Translations under genes and position numbers: made by a program
Notes under the pieces: generated by a model
Told to the model about the DNA's origin: nothing
Seen by the model: only the letters and a program-made list of their open reading frames with translations
Databases searched by the model: none
Origin: Bidens hawaiensis
Taxonomy: Eukaryota > Streptophyta > Magnoliopsida > Asterales > Asteraceae
DNA: 64,000 nt
Reading direction: 5' to 3'
Assembly (NCBI GenBank): GCA_021521415.1
Contig: JAIQDT010006491.1
Location: forward strand, 83,690-147,689
Shown: positions 46,826 to 57,012 of the stretch, one piece after another
How the letters are laid out: each line of letters starts with the position of its first letter
Numbering within the stretch: position 1 is the first letter of the stretch

Positions 46826-47404
46826 GTGCCAAGGTTTTTACTTTGTGTTCTTTTTATATCGTCCATTTTTGTATTCATTTTTTGGCTTAAAAGTGTTATT
46901 GTTCCTAAATGTTATATTCATTTTTGTATTTCTTTAGTTGTGTTTTGTTATGTTATTGACACGGTTTATAATGGTGGTCAGCCAAGCGAACAACCATCAT
47001 TAACACTTGGTTCACTCTCTGGCCTGAAGTCTACCGAGAGACCCAAAAAAAAGGTTTGAGTTTTTCTTGTTTTTACTCTAAATTATATTTGTTTGATGTA
47101 ATGAATTTATTATTTTATTACATAAAACTACATAAACTAAATACATGTTACTTCGCTGTATTTGTAGGCTTCATGTACTCCTTCCTCTGAACATGTCACT
47201 CCTATTCATGACCGTGTTTCCTCGTTTGACGAAAAGGTTGATTGTTCTTCTGTCATTGATTTAAAGCTCAAACGAAAGTTGGATGAAGCTTATGATATTG
47301 AGGTCGAGACGGGCATGTCGTCAACCAAATCAAAGAGTGGTGAAGAAGCAAAGCAAAAAACCAACGGTGATGAAGTGGTTACCCTTTTCATGCCCAACAT
47401 TTAG
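46826..47404 (+). pseudogene. Possible RPA-like C-terminal gene fragment in Helitron
   Basis: Exon 46826-47053 ends AAAAAG|GT, and a 114-nt intron ends TTTGTAG at 47167. Exon 47168-47404 continues in phase 0 to a TAG. The second exon has LKLKRKLDEAYDIE and a Ser/Lys/Glu-rich tail ending VTLFMPNI, resembling the tail of replication protein A-like genes that plant Helitrons often carry. The OB-fold domains are absent, so the identification is weak. Confidence 0.35.
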
Positions 47405-48097
47405 TGATCCGTGGATTTCTCAAGACTATTTTGCAATTCTCTTTAATTTATTTATGTTTCACTTTTAATGACTTTAGTTTTGGTAATTGGTATTTTGTGT
47501 TGACATTTTTGGTTTTTATTGGTCACTGGTTTTGATTGGTGACTTTGGTTTGGTACTCTTTATTTTGTGTTTAAGATTTTAATATAAGGTTATGTCATTG
47601 GTTGTTAATGTTTATCATGCATGTCATATGTTTATGTTATATGTACATAGTTGACTGTAGTTATTGTTATTGATTTGGATATCAACTATATAGTTCATTC
47701 AAGATTTGTATAAGAATGTTAATCATTTCAATTTATATACTTTTTACATTGGTAATGGTAACATGTGTTGTGATTGATATTAATTGTTGAATTATTTTTT
47801 TAATTCTTTTGACTTATTTCTATAATAATGTACATATATGATGTAGCTCACACCATTGTTGAATTACGGAGTTTTTTTTAATTCTTTTGATTATTAGTTC
47901 TATCACATATTTATCAATTAGATATACGTTTATTACCTTTTCACATAACAATGCTTTGTTGATTGGATCTAAACCTTACTTATTAGCTTAATAAAAACTT
48001 GTTTCCACTAATGTATTTAATAATTTTGAAGTTTAGTATACCTATTATTAAAAATTAGTAAACGTAATAATAAAAAAACATACTTAGCTTATCGCAT
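47405..48097. other. AT-rich Helitron interior, noncoding
   Basis: No ORF or recognised repeat; TTTTGGT-rich near the start. Confidence 0.4.
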
Positions 48098-48735
48098 TTA
48101 GTATTTCAAAATTTAGTAAACGTATTATTAATAAAAAAGCATACATAATTACTTTATATCACATGTAGTTTGTTTTTAGTTTGTATCAAGGATATACATC
48201 AATATTGATTATCAAACACACTGATGTAGGTTAAATTTTACATATCAAAATACAAGTATTATCATATAGGTTAATTAACCACATAAACTAATTATTAACT
48301 TATCACATTTTCAAATTCAACCAATTATTTACAGCATACCATGCATAACTAATTTGTATATATAACTCTTATATGGTGTGATATATATAGTTGTTGTCAC
48401 TAATGAATTTAAAATGTTTGAAGTTTAATGTAGCTATTTTTAAAAATAACATACATACTTAACTGAACACATTTAGTATTTATAAACTTACTAAACATAT
48501 TATTAATAAAAAAATCATAATTACGTTATATCACATTTAGTTTTGTCTTCCTTGGTATCAAGGATAGACTTCAATATTGATTATCAAACACACTGATCGA
48601 GGTTTAATTTTACATTCCAAAATACAATAATTAAAAATAGCTTAATTAACTACATAAAACACACAATTAACTAATCACATTTTCAGTTTGAACCAATTAG
48701 TTACATCATACACCATCCATAACTAATTTATGTAT
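48098..48735. repeat. Direct duplication, copies at about 48098-48360 and 48473-48735
   Basis: Both copies run TTAGTATTT...AATAAAAAA...TCAATATTGATTATCAAACACACTGAT...CATAACTAATTT. The period is about 375 bp. They are clearly diverged, so old. 48736-49443 after it is AT-rich with no clear gene. Confidence 0.75.
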
Positions 48736-49443
48736 TACAGTAATATTTAAACATATCAACTTAAAATTTCAACTATATTTAAAGATATCAATTTCAGATC
48801 TAGACCATATTTAAAGATATCAATTTAACTTTTTTAGTTAAATTATAGTTATAATATATAAATATTTAATGTCGTTATCAAAATCTTTTAGCAAAAAGAA
48901 TCCACAATAATATTAAAATAATATTAACATACTGAACACATACATACCTTTTGTATCATCATCACATCAGAAGTTAACCAAACCCTTCATCTTCCTCCTA
49001 TCGACCACACAAATTTTTTCAGGTTAGATCTTCATGATTCTACTGTTCTGATGTCATAATAATCTGCATCGCCGGAACTTGCATAATTGTATGTCACCAA
49101 AAGTTTCATAACTGATCATCCAATTATCTGTAAATTTGTTCAAATTTAAACCAACATATTTGATAGGTTTTAAAGTCAACTTCACCAAGACAAATATTTT
49201 TGAAACTATTGGTGACTATTCTTGTTATTATTTTGAGTAAATACATACAATTTTGGAGATTATAAACTATTTATGATATTTCATCAACCATTGACATCAA
49301 TAAAAGCTACTGGTAGTTTGTTACGTAATATAAATCGTGAATATAAGTTTGTTGTATATTGTATGCTTCCTTATATTTTGGTAAATTATGTTATTCAAAG
49401 TTATTAAACTTAGTCATAATGATTTCATGACCAGATGGTGATA

Positions 49444-49751
49444 ATGGACATCCCTGCCGATATTAAATGTTTCGATCTAGCGGCTACACATATGGTATAA
49501 ACTTGAAATCATATATATACATTTTATTAAATACTTTAAATTTTGTACAGGACTATTCCATTTACATGTTTTTGTTATTTGAAATTCAGGTTCTTCCACA
49601 CGCAATTTGTCAACATTTATTTCAAGGTGAACCAGAGGATCGATATTTTTTGCTTTATCGTTCAAATGATAACGGTCATCTCATACGTATTGAGTATATC
49701 GAGGATCAATATGTTTTAACTATGGGATGGACTCAATTTGTTGTGTTTTAA
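49444..49751 (+). pseudogene. B3-like domain fragment fused in frame upstream of Rep
   Basis: ATG at 49444 begins MDIPADIKCFDLAATHM, then a GT donor at 49495 and an acceptor ATTCAG at 49589. The next exon (49590-49751) encodes VLPHAICQHLF...LIRIEYIEDQYVLTMGWTQFV, which resembles a plant B3 DNA-binding domain (the LTxGWxxFV end). A TAA at 49749-49751 is followed in the same frame by Rep sequence starting at QRISELHP. This looks like a captured host exon replacing the Rep N-terminus. The B3 assignment is by eye. Confidence 0.4.
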
Positions 49752-50393
49752 CAACGTATCAGTGAATTGCACCCTTGTTATGTTCCTCTTCAGTACCCTA
49801 TATTTTTTCCGTATGGTGATGATGGTTATAGAATTGACATAGTGCATCGTGAACTTCGAGGGTCGACAAAGCGCAAACGCAAGAAGTGCACAATGCGTGA
49901 ATTCTTTTCATACAGGTTTCAAGATATGCCACATGGTTTTTCATTGATTTTAAACGGCGAAAGACTAACTCAGCAACTGTTTGTTGATGCCTATACAATG
50001 ATAGAGACTCAAATGTTGCATTATGTCCGCACACAACAAAAAAATCTTAGGTCTGAAACTTATGAGAACCTAAGAAACATACATTCGGCTGGGGCCTCCG
50101 ATGTTTCTACCGCCGGAGAACGTATCATTTTACCATCATCATTTACCGGAGGTGCTCGATCTATTATGCAGAATTATCTCGATGCAATGACTATATGTAG
50201 ATGGTTTGGTTATCCAGATTTCTTTCTCACCATAACATGCAACCCAAACTGGCCAGAAATCAAGCGATTTTTACTAAACAAAAATCGCAAATCCAAAGAC
50301 AGGCCAGATATATTGTGTAGGTTATTCAAGATGAAGCTTGATTCGTTAATGAAATACCTGAAGGATAGAGATTTTTTGGAAAGCTGCAAGCAG
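49752..50393 (+). pseudogene. Helitron Rep, N-terminal domain
   Basis: The Helitron_like_N region: ELHPCYVPLQYPIFFPYGDD, TMREFFSYRFQD, FVDAYTMIETQML and DLFLTITCNPNWPEI-like sequence (PDFFLTITCNPNWPEI). It ends at GCAAGCAG|GTAATG, a good donor. The expected downstream exon at 50524 is not in the matching frame, so this junction is damaged or uses another acceptor. Confidence 0.82.
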
Positions 50394-50523
50394 GTAATGT
50401 TTTCTTTTTATTTGTTTATTATAATTATTTTATGATAATTATGCTACTATGACTTATATTGTTAACATATATAATATTGGTATTCAATAACTTATCTAAT
50501 CCATTACTATTTGTTATTTGCAG

Positions 50524-51749
50524 TTGTTTATACAATTGAATTTCAGAAATTCGGATTGCCACATGCACATATTTGCCTGTTTTTACATTCCGAGCACAAA
50601 ATTCATAATCCTGAGAATATAGACAAATTTATTTCAGCAGAAATTCTAGATCCAAATGAAGATCCAGAGTTGTATTCTCTTGTAAGCGACCACATGTTAC
50701 ATGGTCCTTGCGGTGTGGTTAATCCAAAATGCTCGTGCATGGTCGATAACTCATGTTCTAAAAAATTCCCAAATAAATTTTAGAACGAAACGTCAATTGA
50801 TTCGAATGGGTTTCCTGTTTACCGAGGAAGAGATTTGGGTAATGTTGTTGTCAAGTCTGCGGTGAATTTAGACAGTAGACATGTTGTTCCATATAACAGC
50901 AGATTGTTAAAAAAATATCACGCCCATATCAATGTTGAATGGTGTAATCAAGAGGGTTCGATTAAGTATTTGTCTAAGTACATTAATAAAGGCCCGGATC
51001 GTGCTACTATATCACTTGTACAAGACAAGACTGACAATCAAGGAGAAGTGGTCGACGAAGTTAAGGCGTTTTATGATGGCAGATATATCTCTGCATGTGA
51101 GGCTGCATGGAGAATTTTTGCTTTTGACGTGCATTACAAAGTACCTTCTGTGACTCGGCTTCCGTTTCATTTACCTAGGCAACAAACAGTTGTTTTCGCA
51201 GATGATGATGACGTGGAAGACATTTTAAACAAACCGAGTGTTGGTTCTTCAAAATTCATTTCTTGGATGGAGTGTAATCAGCAATATGGTCTTGCTCGAA
51301 TGCTAACCTACGCTGAGTTTCCAGCAAAATTTGTTTGGAAACCCGATGAAAGGGTTTGGGACCTACGTAAACGAGGTTTCTCAATTGGTCGTGTTCATCA
51401 TGTCCCTCCGTCTTTCAATGAAGCATAGTATCTAAGAATTTTATTGAACAAGGTTAAAGGCCCTATGTGTTTTGAAGATATTCGTACTGCTGATGGTGAA
51501 GTGTGTGCTACTTATAGGGATGCGTGTTATAAAAGAGGGCTTCTAGACGATGACAACGAGTATATAAAAGCTATTGAAGAAGCAAGTCATACTGCAAGTG
51601 GTTATTATTTACGTAGTTTATTAGCTACAATGTTAATCACATACAGTTTATCTAGACCGGAAGACGTATGGGAAAAGTGTTGGCATTATTTAATTGATGG
51701 AATTCTCTACAAACAACAAAATGACCAGAAAAATCCATGTATAAATTAA
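50524..51749 (+). pseudogene. Helitron Rep, HUH and two-tyrosine region
   Basis: It contains the HUH motif region FGLPHAHICLFL, with both metal-binding histidines, then GPCGVVNPKCSCM, and the tyrosine region GSIKYLSKYINKGPDRATI expected to cleave and join single-stranded DNA. In-frame TAGs at about 50781-50783 and 51427-51429 interrupt it. The C-terminal part has SYAEFPAKF-like and DVWEKCWHYLIDGI-like sequence linking to the helicase. 51750-52070 is a degraded linker toward the helicase. Confidence 0.85.
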
Positions 51750-52070
51750 TTTAATTTGTTATTTTTTGAACTTCTTTCACACATTCATAAAAATGTTAAG
51801 TTGAATAGCCAGTTTAAATATTTTATCTATCGTTACAGATTTGGTGCTTTCAGAGACACAACTAAAGAACCTCTCGTTACTTGAAATTGAGAACTTCCTT
51901 CTCTGAAATAATTGTACTCTCCGTTGTTTTTCTACAATGCCTTTCCTGATGATGATAGTATTTTAACATCAACAAATCGTTTTATGAATGAGGAGCTAGC
52001 GTATGACACAGAAGTCATGACTGGTGAGTTTTAACGTCTTTTTATTTCATTAACGGATGAGCAGCGAGAT

Positions 52071-52758
52071 TAGGGGTGTGCACATTTAGGTCCGGCCCGA
52101 AAAAACCCGAAGAACCGACCCAAAAAAACCCGAACCCGGACCGACCCTATTTACAAACTTATAAAGTCGGTCTTTAATATCAAGCACAATCGGTTTCGGG
52201 TCGGGTCCATTGAAAACCGGCTAAAACCGAATAACCGATTATGAACGATATTTACTCAGGCATTTCATCAAACAGATGGTGTGCGCTTACAAAAATATTG
52301 CAGAAATACATAGTGAATTGAATTGATTCCCCAATTAACAAGTTAACAGTGTGATGATGTATATGTGAAGATGAATTTAATCAACTTAATTAAATGGATT
52401 AAGAATTTTATAAATTAGTTGTACCTGGAGGTTGGAAAAATGGTAAGAACATAAAAAAAAAGGTACTGATAATCTGAAGATTGATTTTGAATTGGAGTAG
52501 CATATCATGTTTGTGTGAAACCTTTGAAATCACACCAAATCAACAAAAGATATCCAATTCCAAGCTATAAACTCTATACCTGTTTGTGGTCCTGTTAACT
52601 GTAAAACGGGTTCGGTTTTTGTTCTAAGACCGGAAAACCGATTCCGATCAAGACCGATACCCGACCCGCCTTAAAAGGTCCGGTTTTCGGTTTCATTTAT
52701 TTGCAATATTCGGTTATCGGGTCGGGTCGGTTCGGGTAATCGGCTTTGCACAGCCCTA
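52071..52758. mobile_element. hAT-type MITE
   Basis: The 14-bp terminal inverted repeats are TAGGGGTGTGCACA and, inverted, TAGGGCTGTGCAAA. They are flanked by a perfect 8-bp target duplication AGCGAGAT (52063-52070, 52759-52766). The subterminal regions are rich in CCGGTTT/GACCCG words that are complementary between ends. No transposase ORF. It interrupts the Helitron helicase start (LTDEQRDVYNKI read across the site). Confidence 0.92.
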
Positions 52759-52766
52759 AGCGAGAT

Positions 52767-54150
52767 GTATATAATAAAATAATGGAAGCATTTGATCAAA
52801 AGAGGGGTGGTATTTTTTTGTGTACGGTTATGGAGGGACGGGAAAAACTTTTTTATGGAAGACATTATCGGCTTCCATAAGATCAAAATGTAAAATCGTT
52901 TTAAACGTTGCCTCCAGCGGTATAGCATCTTTGTTACTTGAGGGAGGTAGAACCGCTCACTCTAGATTTTTAATTCCTATAAATCTAACTGAGGATTCTG
53001 TTCAATAAAATGAAATCCATATATTTGCAAGTTAATCAACAAAATTAATCTCATTATCTAGGGCGAGGCTCCTATGATACATAAACATGCTTTTAAAGCC
53101 TTGGATAGGACTTTAAAAGATGTTATAAAAGATGGTAACCGTAGCAACTGTCAACATCCATTTGGTGGTAAAGTGATTGTTTTTTGTGGTGATTTTAGAC
53201 AAATCCTACCCGTGGTACAAAATGGGTCACGTAGTGACATTGTTAATGCTTCACTTAGTTCATCCCACATTTGGACCAAATGCAAGGTTCTTAGGTTAAC
53301 CAAAAATATGAGATTAACTGTCAGATGTCAATCATCAAATTTGGAAGACACCATTAGATTTGCTGAATGGTTGTCACAGCTCGGTGAAGGAAAACTTGGT
53401 GGTGACAATAACGGTAACGCCATTATAGAGATACCGGATGACCTTTTGATTTGTGATTCTTCTTATCCTCTTTCTGATTTTATTGATTTTGTTTATCCAG
53501 CATTATTGGAAAAATGTAATGATATTTCATATTTCCAAGAAAGGGCCATACTTGCACCTTTAAATGAGGTTGTCGAAGAAATTAATGACAGATTTTTGTC
53601 TATGTTTCCTGGAGAAGAAGTTGAATATCTTAGTTCTGGTAGTTTAGACAACTCTGAAAGTGTTGGTCCTAGTTTCGATGCAGCATTACACTCACTAGAT
53701 TTTTTAAATGGTTTAAAGATATCTGGTATGCCTAATCATAGATTGGTTCTAAAAGTTGGTGTGCCAATAATGTTACTAAGGAATATTGATCAGAAGAACG
53801 GTTTAGGCAACGGAACCAGATTACAAGTTATTAATTTGGAAAGCGTTTTATCGAAGTTAAGGTCATTTCAGGTACTAATATTGGGTTTCACACTTACATC
53901 ACTCGTAGTGGTCTCACTCCTTCAGATAAGAAATTGCCATTCAAATTAAAACGAAGACAGTTTCCTGTTACGGTATGTTTTGCAACGACTATTAATAAAA
54001 GTCAAGGCCAATCACTAGCAAGAGTTGGCATATACCTGCGAGCACCGGTGTTAACACATGGTCAACTATATGTTGCTTTATCGAATGAAGAGTAGAGACG
54101 GTGTGAAGATGCTGATATTAGACAAGGAAGGAAATGTCACAAATAAAACT
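52767..54150 (+). pseudogene. Helitron Pif1-type helicase, degenerate
   Basis: Walker [17 protein letters not shown] is reached only after a frameshift in a T run near 52813. [19 protein letters not shown] follows. A gap removes the segment before motif II, where the usual WDEAPM reads GEAPM (Asp lost, 53065-53075). Then KVIVFCGDFRQILPVV, a long helicase body ending near 53870 with a frameshift, and NKSQGQSLARVGIYL...HGQLYVALS (motif VI region). Clearly non-functional. Confidence 0.88.
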
Positions 54151-54384
54151 ACAAATGTTGTTTATAAGAAACTCTTAGTAATATATGAAATTGTTATTTT
54201 TAATCTATAGAATGATTGTAAAATGCAATTTATTTTCCTTTGAAAGTTATGCTTAATAAAGTTTTTATTTTGTTACCGACGTTATTAACAATTGTGTATT
54301 ATCTTTATCGTCTCGACATGTATGTATGAACTTATGTTTTCCAGTTTAATATTACCGGTTCATGTTACAAAATTTATATTTTTC

Positions 54385-54415
54385 CACCCGTGGCGCCCAC
54401 GGGTCAATAACCTAG
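54385..54415 (+). other. Helitron 3' terminal hairpin and CTAG end
   Basis: The stem ACCCGTGG/CCACGGGT with a short CGC-type loop ends about 8 nt before CTAG (54412-54415), followed by T. It probably acts as the rolling-circle termination signal by family knowledge. Confidence 0.85.
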
Positions 54416-54632
54416 TAAATTAATATAAAATCATTTAATAAGGTAGGACTTGGATTAGGGTTTATAATCTGAGCCGTTCTCACGTGTCTTCGAGTTCGAT
54501 ATCCGGACTCTCCTGATCTTTGCTATACGCGACCGGTACACTTGTCGTTTGTGTGAACTAGGATAGATTGTTTGGTTTTTTAAAGCTTAGTTGCGATTCG
54601 TGTTTACTATTTATATATATTTTCGTACATCA
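54416..54632 (+). repeat. Athila-like LTR copy 2, right part (R-U5)
   Basis: The sequence between the Helitron end and the PBS ends CGTACATCA. It has no match in copy 1, which lost this part. Taken as LTR because a PBS follows directly. Confidence 0.5.
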
Positions 54633-54638
54633 AGTTTT

Positions 54639-54655
54639 TTGCGCCGTTTCCGGGG
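54639..54655 (+). other. Primer binding site, Athila-like (tRNA-Asp type)
   Basis: TTGCGCCGTTTCCGGGG differs at two positions from the tRNA-Asp PBS TGGCGCCGTTGCCGGGG used by Athila elements. 54656-54787 is the short T-rich leader to gag. Confidence 0.65.
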
Positions 54656-54787
54656 ACATGGTTTGATGCGATTAGAGAATGACTCGAGTTTGGGGACTTA
54701 CCTGTTTTCTGTTTACTTGCTTATTTGTTTTTAATTGTTTTTAGTTTAACTTTAGCCTAGTTAATTTTAGTTTTTCTTTTTAGTCGT

Positions 54788-54951
54788 ATGCGTCATACCC
54801 ACTCACAAGGACCGCCGAATCTTGAAACGTCTGGAGATACCGAGAAAGTCGTGCCCGAGAGAGAGAGCATTCTATTTCACCAACAGGTTCTTCTTCTTCT
54901 TCTTCTTCTTCTGTTTCTTCCGCATCTTCTTGGGATAGGAACATGGAAGAT
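54788..54951 (+). pseudogene. Athila-like gag, 5' fragment
   Basis: ATG at 54788 with RHTHSQGPPNLETSG. The fragment includes a TTC microsatellite (about 54885-54912) that may have shifted the frame. It is cut by solo LTR D at 54951; the gag body resumes at 57372. Confidence 0.55.
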
Positions 54952-55489
54952 TGTAACATCCCAAAATTTCTAAAAAATAATAGTAAATATATGGATAATA
55001 GACTTGGATTAAAAAGGAAGGAAGAAAAGACTATGGGCTTAAGCCCATGATCCATGACATACAAACCATAATCACCCATTAATCCTTTCATTTTTCTCAT
55101 ATTCCTTACACCACCCAAAACATACACTTAAGCTCTCTCCCATATTTCTCTCTTTCTCTAACTGAAACCAAGAAGAAGAACGGATCCCGACCCGAGGTAA
55201 TGATAGTATGATATTGTACGAATCCAAACTCGCTAGATCTAGTCGTGAAACGATGAGCCGACACCCTTATACCGTTAAAGTCACGAGACCCGGGTGGAAT
55301 CGGGTGTAAACCGATCATAAGATGAGTTTAGGGGTCACCCTAGCTCATATCTGGATCGAACGGGATGAAAAACGGTGAAGAACGGTGGAAAATAACTAAG
55401 ATCTCGTTTTTCCAGCGAGATCCTGGTTTTCCAGCGATGACGGCGCCGGAAAGCGTGTACGAGGTTGAAAAGAATGTCAGAACCCTAAC

Positions 55490-55805
55490 CCTAATTCGTT
55501 ATGGGAAACTAACGAATTAAAAGTAATTCGTTAACGGAAGGTAACGAATAAGCCTCAGTTCGTTATGCCAATTCGTTAAGGGAAGATAACGAATAAGCCT
55601 CAATTCGTTATGCCAATTCGTTAAGGGAAGATAACGAATAAGCCTTAATTCGTTAAGGAAAGATAACAAATTAGATAAGCAATTCGTTATGGAGAGATAA
55701 CGAATGGACCCTCATTCGTTAGAAGGTTCATTCGTTATAAAAGATCAGTTCGTTATAAAGACCAAATGGTTATACAGGTCAATTCGTTATGAGCCCCCAT
55801 TCGTT
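55490..55805. repeat. TTCGTTA/TAACGAA field in LTR D
   Basis: AATTCGTTAAGGGAAGATAA units recur several times near-identically between 55570 and 55690, with looser copies around them. Confidence 0.85.
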
Positions 55806-55975
55806 AAAGAACTGAATAACAAATTAGAAAAGCCGGATAATGAATTAGAAGTTTAAAAGAATGACAGAACAGTCCTTGGACTTAGGGAAGAATGATTTAA
55901 TTACGAAATAGCCCTTGGACTTTATTAATTTATGGAAGATACCTTAAAGGATTAAGATGTTAACAATAAAATATT

Positions 55976-56067
55976 AACCCCAGCCAGAGCCCCTTGGACC
56001 CTGCTAGGGGTTTCCGCCCCTATAACTTCTCTACCATGGGCGCTGCCCCCGGACCCCCGTTCTTTGA
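55976..56067. repeat. GC-rich palindromic island in LTR D
   Basis: The shortened and partly decayed counterpart of the islands in LTRs A and B (TAGGGGTTTCCGCCCCTA, GGGCGCTGCCCCC). Confidence 0.75.
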
Positions 56068-56319
56068 AGGTTATAATTAGACTAGAAACGTGATATGAGT
56101 AGTGATAGTTAATTGATACATGTAATTGTTATACAGTTAGTCACGCACAGCTAAACAAAGGGATTACCAGTAATGGTGAATGTAACCGCATTCAGGTGAG
56201 TTTCTAGCCCCATTCCTTGTTATGTTTTCGGGGTTGTGTGCATACTCGATGTGATTAGTTAACACACTTACCTTAAGAGGTAAGTGTATGCTATATAGTA
56301 ATAGTTGGATAGATATGAA

Positions 56320-56680
56320 TGATTGCTCGTCGGTACGTGAACGATCTTCGGATATTGCATGTACTATTGGGTTATGATCACAGATATGTATGATATGTAT
56401 GAATAATAAGTGTATGCCATGTATTATATATGTGGTAGATACGAATGATTGCTTGTCGGTACGTGAACGAACTTCGGATATTGCACGTACTGTCAGGTTA
56501 TAAATAAAGATATGAATATCGTATGTAGTATAAGGATGAAGGCTTGTCGGTACGTGTACGATCTTCGGATATTGCACGTACTGTCAGGTTATAAATAAAG
56601 ATATGAATATCGTATGTAATATAAGGATGAAGGCTTGTCAGTACGTGAACGATCTTTGGATATTGCACGTATTATCGAGG
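56320..56680. repeat. Four copies of the GTACGTG palindrome unit in LTR D
   Basis: Units TCGGTACGTGAACGATCTTC...GATATTGCACGTACTG start near 56331, 56457, 56548 and 56637. LTRs A, B and C each have a single unit. The intervening spacing differs. Confidence 0.82.
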
Positions 56681-56689
56681 GAAGTGATT

Positions 56690-57012
56690 AGCTCCTTACA
56701 TGGACATGAAATAATAACTTATATACAATGTTCCTCCTATGGATAATATAGAGAGTTCCTTCTATGGATAATGTATAAGGTTCCTTCTATGGATAGTATA
56801 GTGTTCCTTCTATGGATAGTGTATTGTTCCTTCTATGGATAGCAGAGTGCTTCTTCTATGGAAAGTATATAGGGTGCTCCTTCTATGGAAAGTATATAAA
56901 GTGTTCCTTTGATGGATAACATGTATAGAGTGTTCTTTCTATGGAGAATATATATAGCATGGGTAATAGTAATAGTTCTTTTAATAGATATTACGTGACG
57001 TTCCTCTTATGG
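56690..57012. repeat. TTCCTTCTATGGATA minisatellite in LTR D
   Basis: About ten irregular units of 25-40 bp built on GTTCCTTCTATGGATA. This is the position where A, B and C have the CCTAATAATATC array. Confidence 0.85.

Larger units (their letters stand above)
40675..54415 (+). mobile_element. Rep/helicase Helitron, degenerate, with nested insertions
   Basis: The 5' end is TCTAACTATACTATTAAAGC preceded by A. The 3' end has the hairpin CACCCGTGGCGCCCACGGGT, a short spacer and CTAG followed by T, which is classical Helitron structure. Inside, in order, are an RPA-like fragment, a B3-like fragment, Rep (HUH) and a Pif1-type helicase, all on the plus strand. All are disrupted by stops, frameshifts or insertions (LTR B/C, hAT MITE). 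Non-nested length is about 8.25 kb. Confidence 0.88.
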
